From contig JAFYQA010000206.1 of assembly GCA_017547315.1 (NCBI GenBank), positions 1-12,438 of the forward strand: a stretch of DNA of 12,438 nucleotides. Direction: 5' to 3'. Position 1 is the stretch's first letter. Each line of letters starts with the position of its first letter. The translations under genes and the position numbers were made by a program. The DNA is from Roseburia sp. Its GTDB lineage: Bacteria > Bacillota_A > Clostridia > Lachnospirales > Lachnospiraceae. The notes under the pieces are model-generated. The model was not told where the DNA came from, searched no databases, and saw only the letters and a program-made list of their open reading frames with translations. Shown here piece by piece: positions 1 to 4,741 of this stretch.

Positions 1-197
1 AGCAGTTCTACAGGGATGATTTTTGAAGTGCGCTCGGGAGTCAGTCAGAGGAAAAGGATGCTGTGTTGGCAGTATTAAGTATTCTGATTCGTAGGACACG
101 CGTTACGTGTATTGAGGGGAAATCGTAAGATTTTTAATAGAGTGGAACCGCGGATATATTCGTCTCTAGTTGGAAGAATATAGTCGTGGCTTTTTTT
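1..197 (+). promoter_or_regulatory. T-box leader (partial, tRNA-Cys-sensing) upstream of cysS
   Basis: A T-box RNA senses uncharged tRNA and allows transcription of the downstream synthetase gene. The conserved T-box core, AGTGGAACCGCGG, lies at 141-153. TAGAG at 138-142 can pair with CTCTA at 164-168 to form the base of the antiterminator, leaving UGGA (143-146) to pair with the tRNA 3' end. UGGA is complementary to UCCA, which fits a tRNA with discriminator U73; tRNA-Cys has U73 and the next gene is cysS. GTAGG at 91-95 followed by a small hairpin (96-100 with 106-110, loop CGTTA) matches the usual linker after Stem I. GGGATGAT near 13-20 resembles the distal Stem I loop, so the 5' arm of Stem I and the promoter probably lie before the window. 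Cys codons TGC/TGT at 59-64 are possible specifiers, but I could not fold Stem I convincingly. Confidence 0.88.
148..197 (+). terminator. T-box regulatory terminator
   Basis: The arms 148-161 and 176-189 form a 14-bp stem with two G-U pairs and one mismatch, followed by a run of seven T at 191-197. The 5' arm reuses the CCGCGG end of the T-box, so this stem and the antiterminator exclude each other, as expected for a T-box switch. Confidence 0.85.
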
Positions 198-277
198 ATA
201 TGAATTGAGAGAGTGCGAAGCACATTTTTGTTACTCTGTAATATGCTTGGTCTATGAAAAGGGAAAGGGAGAGAACC

Positions 278-1699
278 ATGGAAAATAAATTTAAATTTTT
301 TAATTCATTAACAAGAACTGTGGAGACAGTGATTCCACATGAAGAAGGTAAGATTGGTATGTATACCTGTGGACCTACTGTATATCATTTTGCTCATATC
401 GGTAACTTAAGAAGCTACATCATGGAAGACGTATTAGAAAAAGCATTGCGCTATGTTGGCTATGATGTAAAACGTGTTATGAATATTACAGACGTAGGAC
501 ATTTATCTTCAGATGCGGATACAGGCGAAGATAAAATGTTAAAAGGTGCACAGCGTGAAAATAAGACTGTTATGGAGATTGCAAAGTTCTATACAGATGC
601 ATTTTTTGCAGATTGTGCAGCTTTAAATATCAAGACTCCGGATGTAGTAGAACCAGCTACAAATTGTATTCCAGAGTTTATCGAAATGGTAGAAGGACTT
701 TTAGAAAAAGGTTATGCATACCTCGCTGGTGGTAATGTGTACTTTGATACTTCTAAATTGAGTGAGTATTTTGTGTTCTCATCACAGGCAGAGTTAGAGA
801 CATTTGTAGGTGTGCGTGATGATGTAGAAGAAGATACTAATAAGAGAAATAAAAACGACTTCGTACTTTGGTTTACAAAATCCAAATTTGAAGATCAGGC
901 ACTCAAATGGGAAAGCCCATGGGGCGTTGGTTACCCAGGCTGGCATATTGAATGTTCTTGCATCGGTATCAAACATTTAGGTGAATATATGGATATTCAC
1001 TGTGGCGGTGTTGACAATATGTTCCCACACCATACCAACGAGATTGCACAGTCAGAAAGCTACCTTGGACACAAATGGTGCCCATACTGGTTACATGTAC
1101 AGCATTTAAATGACAGACAGGGTAAGATGAGCAAATCCAAAGGTGATTTCTTAACCGTATCCCTTTTAAAAGAAAAAGGATACAATCCATTGGTTTACCG
1201 TTTATTCTGTTTACAGTCACATTACAGAAAACCATTAGAGTTTACATTTGAGAACCTGGACAATACTGCAGCAGCTTACAATAAGTTAGTAAAACGTATT
1301 GCCGGTTTGAAAGCAGAAGGTGCTGTGGATGAATCTGTTTTTGCAGAATACAAAGCAAAATTCGAAGATGCTATTAGTAATGATATGAATACTTCTATGG
1401 CAATTACGGTATTATACGATTTATTAAAAGCAGATACAAACGATGCTACAAAGCTTGCACTTATCAAAGATTTTGATAATGTACTTTCTTTGGATTTAAC
1501 AGTTGCACCAGCAGAAGAAGCAAAACCAGAAGTAGATACTGAATTAGAAGCATTTGTACTTGCAAAAATCGAAGAACGTAAGGCAGCAAAAAAAGCAAAA
1601 GATTTTGCGACAGCGGATGCAATTCGTGATGAATTGCTTGCAAAAGGTGTAGTGATTAAAGATACCCGTGAAGGTGTTGTATGGCATGTAGAGGCGTAG
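278..1699 (+). CDS. cysS: Cysteinyl-tRNA synthetase
   Basis: Class I aminoacyl-tRNA synthetase that charges tRNA-Cys with cysteine in the cytosol. Visible signatures, numbered from the ATG at 278 (473 aa): MYTCGPTVY with zinc ligand C31, the HIGH-type motif HIGN at 40-43, the WHIECS block with C226, HHTNE with H251 and E255 completing the zinc site, and KMSKS at 283-287. The C-terminal Lys/Ala-rich helical region is the DALR/anticodon-binding part. An in-frame ATG at 254 exists, but the ATG at 278 has a purine-rich ribosome site (GGGAGAG) just ahead and gives the usual N-terminus (MENKFKFFNSLTR). Length is normal for the family. It is the first gene after the T-box leader, and mrnC follows after 33 nt with no terminator between, so cysteine-tRNA starvation should induce at least cysS and probably mrnC-rlmB. 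Confidence 0.97.
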   Translation: MENKFKFFNSLTRTVETVIPHEEGKIGMYTCGPTVYHFAHIGNLRSYIMEDVLEKALRYVGYDVKRVMNITDVGHLSSDADTGEDKMLKGAQRENKTVMEIAKFYTDAFFADCAALNIKTPDVVEPATNCIPEFIEMVEGLLEKGYAYLAGGNVYFDTSKLSEYFVFSSQAELETFVGVRDDVEEDTNKRNKNDFVLWFTKSKFEDQALKWESPWGVGYPGWHIECSCIGIKHLGEYMDIHCGGVDNMFPHHTNEIAQSESYLGHKWCPYWLHVQHLNDRQGKMSKSKGDFLTVSLLKEKGYNPLVYRLFCLQSHYRKPLEFTFENLDNTAAAYNKLVKRIAGLKAEGAVDESVFAEYKAKFEDAISNDMNTSMAITVLYDLLKADTNDATKLALIKDFDNVLSLDLTVAPAEEAKPEVDTELEAFVLAKIEERKAAKKAKDFATADAIRDELLAKGVVIKDTREGVVWHVEA

Positions 1700-1732
1700 A
1701 AGTAGTTTTTGACGCCGGATTTTTAAGGAGAG

Positions 1733-2176
1733 ATGATATTGATACAAAAAGGAATCGATTCTTATTTAAAAGAGCAATTTGACATTCCAGATGTGGATGT
1801 GAGGACGTATTCGCCACTCACACTAGCATATATCGGGGATGGTATTTATGATTTAGTCATCCGTTCTCTGGTAGTTGCAAAAGGCAATACCAGAGCCGGA
1901 GAATTACATAAGCGCACTAGCCAGATTGTAAAAGCAAAAACACAGGCCCAGATGATAGAAGCCATTCTTCCAATGTTGTCAGAAGAGGAAATGGACATTT
2001 ATCGCCGCGGGCGTAATGCGAAGTCACCAACGATGGCGAAAAATGCTACGATGGCGGATTATCGCAAAGCAACTGGTTTTGAGGCACTGATGGGCTATCT
2101 GTATTTGAAGGATGAATTTGTGCGAATGGTTGAATTAGTGAAGGCCGGCATCGAAGCTATGGAATTGAAGTTGTAA
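1733..2176 (+). CDS. mrnC: Mini-ribonuclease III
   Basis: Dimeric RNase III-type nuclease lacking the dsRNA-binding domain; in Firmicutes it matures the ends of 23S rRNA. The 147-aa product shows the family block SPLTLAYIGDGIYDL with catalytic-type D36, then RRGRNAK and, near the C-terminus, TGFEALMGYLYL, which carries the conserved Glu. There is no dsRBD, as expected for MrnC. The start is uncertain. AAGGAG at 1725-1730 sits only 2 nt before the ATG at 1733, but 8 nt before an in-frame TTG at 1739, so translation may start at the TTG (145 aa). The gene sits between cysS and rlmB as in other Firmicutes, and its rRNA-processing role matches that of rlmB. Identity is secure; the start is not. 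Confidence 0.93.
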   Translation: MILIQKGIDSYLKEQFDIPDVDVRTYSPLTLAYIGDGIYDLVIRSLVVAKGNTRAGELHKRTSQIVKAKTQAQMIEAILPMLSEEEMDIYRRGRNAKSPTMAKNATMADYRKATGFEALMGYLYLKDEFVRMVELVKAGIEAMELKL

Positions 2177-2245
2177 GATGTAGATAGTTATATAAGTGCC
2201 AGAAACTGTTAGTAATGGATGAGTAGTGATTTTTGAGGAGATTTT

Positions 2246-2986
2246 ATGGGATACGAAGAACTGAAAATAGAAGGAAGGAATGCTGTATTGGAAGCATTTC
2301 GTTCAGGAAAGACCATAGATAAACTGTTCGTACTGGATGGTTGTCAGGATGGTCCGGTGCGTACAATTGTCAGAGAGGCAAGAAAGTACGATACAATTAT
2401 TAATTTTGTAGAAAAAGAACGTCTTGACCAGCTTTCAGAGACAAAAAAGCATCAGGGTGTGATTGCAGTTGCAGCAGCATATACTTATGCTGAAGTAGAA
2501 GATATTTTAAAGAAAGCAGAAGAAAAAGGCGAGCCGCCATTTATCTTCTTGTTAGATAATATTGAAGATCCGCATAACTTGGGTGCGATTATCCGTACAG
2601 CAAACCTTGCGGGAGCACATGGAGTTATCATTCCAAAACGTCGTGCAGTAGGATTGACAGCTACTGTTGCGAAAACATCTGCAGGTGCGATTAACTATAC
2701 TCCGGTAGCGAAGGTGACCAATATTTCTACTACGATTAAAGAGTTGAAAGAAAAAGGAATGTGGTTTGTATGTGCTGATATGGGCGGCACAGAGATGTAC
2801 AAACTGGATCTGAAGGGACCAATCGGTCTTGTTATCGGAAATGAAGGCGAAGGCGTAAGTAAATTGGTTCGTGAGAATTGCGACTTTATCGCATCTATTC
2901 CGATGAAGGGTGATATCGATTCATTAAATGCTTCTGTAGCAGCAGGAGTACTTGCTTATGAGATTGTAAGACAGAGATTGCAGTAG
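2246..2986 (+). CDS. rlmB: 23S rRNA (guanosine-2'-O-)-methyltransferase, TrmH/SpoU family
   Basis: SPOUT-class methyltransferase that uses S-adenosylmethionine to 2'-O-methylate a conserved guanosine (G2251 in E. coli numbering) of 23S rRNA. The 246-aa protein begins with the SpoU substrate-binding domain (about residues 6-78, typical start EGRNAVLEAF). The catalytic SPOUT domain follows: motif 1 NLGAIIRTA at 111-119, motif 2 IGNEGEG at 197-203 and motif 3 SLNASVA at 226-232, the trefoil-knot SAM site. The N-terminal domain favours RlmB over a tRNA TrmH. The start ATG has GAGGAG at 2235-2240, 5 nt upstream. It lies 69 nt after mrnC with no terminator between them, and is followed by a hairpin terminator, so it is probably the last gene of the cysS transcript. 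Exact target nucleotide is inferred from the family. Confidence 0.95.
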   Translation: MGYEELKIEGRNAVLEAFRSGKTIDKLFVLDGCQDGPVRTIVREARKYDTIINFVEKERLDQLSETKKHQGVIAVAAAYTYAEVEDILKKAEEKGEPPFIFLLDNIEDPHNLGAIIRTANLAGAHGVIIPKRRAVGLTATVAKTSAGAINYTPVAKVTNISTTIKELKEKGMWFVCADMGGTEMYKLDLKGPIGLVIGNEGEGVSKLVRENCDFIASIPMKGDIDSLNASVAAGVLAYEIVRQRLQ

Positions 2987-2993
2987 AAGAGAT

Positions 2994-3032
2994 AAAAGTA
3001 TTGCTTGTGAAATGGCAGGCAATACTTTTCGT
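2994..3032 (+). terminator. Rho-independent terminator after rlmB
   Basis: Perfect 11-bp inverted repeat AAAAGTATTGC (2994-3004) and GCAATACTTTT (3019-3029) with a 14-nt loop, starting 8 nt after the rlmB stop. The T tract is short and interrupted (TTTTCGTTT), so termination may be partial and some sigH transcript could come from readthrough. Confidence 0.65.
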
Positions 3033-3092
3033 TTATTACAGTATTGTTGTATTAGTCACAGGGTGGTTACTTATAGAAGAGAGGAAAAACAG

Positions 3093-3686
3093 TTGGAAAA
3101 ATATCAAAATCTGACAGATGAGGAGTTAATTGAACAGTTACGTATCGGAGATGAGAAAATCATGGATTTCATTTTGGATAAGTATAAGCCTTTGGTTCGA
3201 AAAAAGACAAATGCGATGTACTTAATCGGTGGAGATACGGATGATTTGATTCAGGAGGGGATGATTGGGCTTTTTAAGGCTATTCGTGATTATAATAGCG
3301 AGAAAGAAAGTTCCTTTTTTCATTTCGCAGATCTTTGCATTAGTCGCCAATTGTATACGGCAGTAGAGGCCTCGAATCGAAAAAAACATGCCCCGTTGAA
3401 TTCCTATATTTCCCTATACTCTGGAACGAATGAGGATGGAGTGGTTTTGGCAGATGCGTTGATAGCCACAGTAGCAGATAATCCTGAGCAGATGATGATC
3501 GATCAGGAGAATATGGTGTTGTTTTTGGATAGGATAAAAGGGCGTTTAAGTAAAATGGAATGTCAGGTATTAGATTACTATTTATCAGGTCTGAATTATC
3601 AGCAGATTGCAGAGGAGATGAAGAAGAGTCCGAAAGCAATTGATAATGCTTTACAGAGAATCAAGACAAAAATTCGAAGTGTATGA
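3093..3686 (+). CDS. sigH: RNA polymerase sigma factor SigH (sporulation/stationary-phase type)
   Basis: Sigma-70-family factor of the SigH/Spo0H group, which in Bacillus and Clostridia directs early-sporulation and transition-phase genes. Numbered from the TTG at 3093 (197 aa), region 2 includes DDLIQEGMIGLFKAIRDYN at about 50-68 (core binding and -10 recognition). The linker RKKHAPLNSYISL is characteristic of SigH. Region 4 ends with a helix-turn-helix, YQQIAEEMKKSPKAIDNALQ, from about 169. I chose TTG at 3093 because GAGGAAAA at 3081 lies about 8 nt upstream and the protein then starts MEKYQNLTDEEL as in homologues. The longer in-frame ATG at 3012 has no ribosome site and lies in the loop of the preceding terminator. 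The cysS-mrnC-rlmB-sigH order is conserved in Firmicutes; yacP, present in Bacillus, is missing. Presence suggests, but does not prove, a spore-former. Confidence 0.93.
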   Translation: MEKYQNLTDEELIEQLRIGDEKIMDFILDKYKPLVRKKTNAMYLIGGDTDDLIQEGMIGLFKAIRDYNSEKESSFFHFADLCISRQLYTAVEASNRKKHAPLNSYISLYSGTNEDGVVLADALIATVADNPEQMMIDQENMVLFLDRIKGRLSKMECQVLDYYLSGLNYQQIAEEMKKSPKAIDNALQRIKTKIRSV

Positions 3687-3700
3687 GTTGGAGTCGAGAC

Positions 3701-3749
3701 TGAAAACGTTTCTAAAAATGAAAGCGCTTACAAAATGAAAACGTTATCA
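3701..3749 (+). promoter_or_regulatory. Three tandem cre-like (CcpA/LacI-family) operators
   Basis: Three copies of a related 14-mer begin at 3701, 3719 and 3736. TGAAAGCGCTTACA (3719-3732) and TGAAAACGTTATCA (3736-3749) both match the Bacillus cre consensus TGWAANCGNTNWCA at every position. TGAAAACGTTTCTA (3701-3714) differs at two positions near its end. Start-to-start spacing is 18 and 17 bp. They lie 14-63 nt after the sigH stop and over 100 nt upstream of the TATAAT box at 3854. CcpA is the likely binder; another LacI-family regulator is possible. Which gene they control is not evident. Confidence 0.6.
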
Positions 3750-3853
3750 AAATGCGAAAATGGTAAAAAAGACTGATAATATGTTAAATATGCACAAAAA
3801 ATATTTAAAAAAATTGTGAAGTTTGTGAACACTTTCCGTGAGGGATGTGGTAA

Positions 3854-3859
3854 TATAAT
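3854..3859 (+). promoter_or_regulatory. Candidate -10 box (TATAAT) for the intergenic RNA
   Basis: A consensus TATAAT at 3854-3859 would place a transcript start near 3866. No good -35 hexamer sits 16-18 bp upstream (ACTTTC at 3831-3836 is the closest), which would fit an activator-dependent promoter or another sigma factor. The region is AT-rich, so a chance match cannot be excluded. Confidence 0.35.
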
Positions 3860-3892
3860 TTTTGTAAAAACCCCCCAATACATTATATATAG

Positions 3893-3917
3893 TTTTTACT
3901 ATACCCCATAGTAAAAA
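3893..3917 (+). repeat. Perfect 10-bp inverted repeat with C-rich loop
   Basis: TTTTTACTAT (3893-3902) and ATAGTAAAAA (3908-3917) enclose the loop ACCCC. TTTTTAC of the left arm could alternatively pair with GTAAAAA at 3864-3870, so two hairpins compete for one strand. Confidence 0.75.
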
Positions 3918-3928
3918 TACCTTCTCCT

Positions 3929-3960
3929 AAAAAGGCAGCGATTCGTAAGCTGTCTTTTTT
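3929..3960 (+). terminator. Rho-independent terminator
   Basis: GGCAGC (3934-3939) pairs with GCTGTC (3949-3954, one G-U), extended by A5 on the left and T6 on the right, with a 9-nt loop. It would end the candidate small RNA or any transcript running on from sigH; the flanking A and T tracts could also work for the opposite strand. Confidence 0.75.
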
Positions 3961-4051
3961 ACTGTCTATGCACATAGTACTTTAATCCTATTGGAATTAT
4001 GCGAAAAATAGAATAGCATATAAAAGTAGAATTTTACAAAAAGAATAAATC

Positions 4052-4095
4052 CTCTGCTCACTAGAAGTTCATTCAGCAGGCAGAGCTGCATTTTT
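4052..4095 (+). other. Hairpin with trailing T run in the leader of the small membrane gene
   Basis: CTCTGC (4052-4057) can pair with GCAGAG (4080-4085); alternatively CTGCT (4054-4058) pairs with AGCAG (4075-4079). CTGCA and five T follow at 4086-4095. It lies 28-71 nt before the start codon at 4123 and may be an attenuator or simply a leader hairpin. The rest of 3961-4122 shows no clear promoter: TATAAA at 4019-4024 lacks a convincing -35. Confidence 0.3.
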
Positions 4096-4122
4096 CGACG
4101 GAAAACAAGGAGGATTACGGAT

Positions 4123-4407
4123 ATGGATAAGAAGATAACAGGTATTGTAGGATATCTTACATGGATCGGCTGGTTGATTGCTTTTTTAGCAGGTGACAGA
4201 GAAGGCGCAAAGTTTCATTTGAATCAGTCGTTAGTATTATTGATTGCAAATCTTATTAATTCTATTCTTTCGGCAATTGATGTACCATTTATTCCTGGAA
4301 TTTTAGGATTGGTATTGACGGTATTTTGGATTCTTGGATTGGTTTATGCCATCAAGGAAGAAGAAAAAGAGTTGCCGATTGTGGGTGCATTTAAAATATT
4401 GAATTAG
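4123..4407 (+). CDS. Small membrane protein, Tic20/DUF4870-like
   Basis: A 94-aa hydrophobic protein of unknown function. It resembles the DUF4870/Tic20-like family, whose typical features are an N-terminal xxVGYLTWIGWLIAFLAGDRE stretch and a following KFHLNQSL block. Both are visible here, at about residues 8-28 and 31-38. Two or three membrane segments are likely: about 8-24, 36-53 and 57-78. The charged tail (KEEEKELPIVG) is probably cytosolic. It is at the short end for the family but has a normal start, with AAGGAGG at 4107-4113, 9 nt before the ATG. It is monocistronic: structured leader upstream, strong terminator directly downstream. No catalytic residues are apparent and I assign no function. 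The family assignment rests on recognition, without a profile search. Confidence 0.8.
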   Translation: MDKKITGIVGYLTWIGWLIAFLAGDREGAKFHLNQSLVLLIANLINSILSAIDVPFIPGILGLVLTVFWILGLVYAIKEEEKELPIVGAFKILN

Positions 4408-4418
4408 TATAAAGGAAG

Positions 4419-4445
4419 GAACTGGTGTAATGCCAGTTCTTTTTT
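4419..4445 (+). terminator. Rho-independent terminator of the small membrane gene
   Basis: Perfect 7-bp stem GAACTGG (4419-4425) and CCAGTTC (4433-4439), 7-nt loop, then six T (4440-4445). It begins 12 nt after the stop codon. Confidence 0.9.
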
Positions 4446-4467
4446 GTGTGATATGCAAATAGGGGGT

Positions 4468-4500
4468 AAAAAAAGAAAAACCCTTGAAAATCAAGGGTTT
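4468..4500 (-). terminator. Rho-independent terminator of tRNA-Thr
   Basis: Perfect 10-bp inverted repeat AAACCCTTGA (4478-4487) and TCAAGGGTTT (4491-4500) with a 3-nt loop. On the - strand the stem is followed by a T-rich tail (complement of the A tract 4468-4477), and it sits just downstream of the tRNA 3' end, so it serves the tRNA gene. Confidence 0.85.
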
Positions 4501-4505
4501 AAGTA

Positions 4506-4578
4506 AGCTGATAACGGGAATCGAACCCGTGACCTCCACCTTACCAAGGTGACGCTCTACCGACTGAGCCATATCAGC
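4506..4578 (-). tRNA. tRNA-Thr (anticodon GGU)
   Basis: Read on the - strand, the sequence folds into a full cloverleaf. The 7-bp acceptor stem is GCTGATA with TATCAGC (4572-4578 with 4507-4513). The D arm is GCTC/GAGC with loop AGTCGGTA. The anticodon stem is TCACC/GGTGG with the 7-nt loop TTGGTAA, and the T arm is ACGGG/CCCGT with loop TTCGAAT. The anticodon GGT reads the threonine codons ACC and ACU. The discriminator base is T (complement of 4506), and CCA is not encoded, so it must be added by nucleotidyltransferase. The gene stands alone, with its own promoter and terminator. Confidence 0.96.
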
Positions 4579-4601
4579 ATTTGTGCATCAACACCTAAAC
4601 T

Positions 4602-4630
4602 AATATACTATAAGAAACTCGAAATGTCAA
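4602..4630 (-). promoter_or_regulatory. Promoter of tRNA-Thr
   Basis: On the - strand a consensus TTGACA (-35; 4630 down to 4625) is followed after 17 bp by TATATT (-10; 4607 down to 4602). Transcription would start near 4595, about 17 nt ahead of the mature tRNA. This is a strong vegetative-type promoter, as expected for a tRNA. Confidence 0.8.
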
Positions 4631-4641
4631 CTTTTTTTCGC

Positions 4642-4670
4642 TTGACGAAGATGCTTTTATTGAATATTAT
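4642..4670 (+). promoter_or_regulatory. Promoter of the hybrid sensor kinase gene
   Basis: TTGACG (-35; 4642-4647), a 17-bp spacer, and TATTAT (-10; 4665-4670), giving a start near 4677 and a leader of about 65 nt. Its -35 is only 11 bp from the -35 of the divergent tRNA promoter, so the two are unlikely to be occupied together. Confidence 0.65.
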
Positions 4671-4741
4671 AAAATTGTGACTAAAGTATCATTTTTGTAA
4701 TATTTTGATGATAGATAAGAAAAAGCGTAAAGGAGAAGGTT

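Larger units (their letters stand above)
3866..3960 (+). ncRNA. Candidate C-rich small regulatory RNA (about 95 nt)
   Basis: From the predicted start near 3866 to a terminator ending at 3960 there is no plausible reading frame, but there is dense RNA structure. A run of six C lies at 3871-3876. A perfect 10-bp hairpin (3893-3902 with 3908-3917) displays the loop ACCCC. A single-stranded CCTTCTCCT follows, then the terminator hairpin. C-rich unpaired patches that pair with Shine-Dalgarno sites are a known hallmark of Firmicute regulatory RNAs such as RsaE/RoxS. ACCTTCTCCT at 3919-3928 is perfectly complementary to the ribosome site of the hybrid kinase gene (4731-4740). I do not recognise an Rfam family. 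It could instead be a structured 3' UTR of sigH or the leader of the 4123 gene. Confidence 0.35.

Noticed and set aside
254..277. Upstream in-frame ATG for cysS (8 extra residues MKRERERT)
   Set aside because: The ATG at 278 has the better ribosome site, and that site would itself lie inside the extended coding region; the extra residues do not fit the family N-terminus.
969..1235. 88-codon antisense frame inside cysS, and similar antisense frames in other genes
   Set aside because: All lie opposite well-conserved coding sequence, lack ribosome sites and show no protein-like features.
3012..3092. Longer sigH start at ATG 3012
   Set aside because: No ribosome site, located in the loop of the rlmB terminator, and the added 27 residues do not resemble SigH.
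3735..3776. 13-codon frame (MKTLSKCENGKKD) within the cre-like array
   Set aside because: No ribosome site; the ATGAAAACG start is simply part of the operator repeat.
3991..4014. Possible sigma-H promoter (GGAATT ... GAAT) before the small membrane gene
   Set aside because: The distance between elements is 2-3 bp too short for the SigH consensus, and the first element lacks the leading A.
4303..4572. 89-codon open frame on the - strand over the tRNA gene
   Set aside because: Its N-terminal part (MAQSVERHLGKVEVTGSIPV) is a chance translation of the tRNA-Thr gene, a common artefact.
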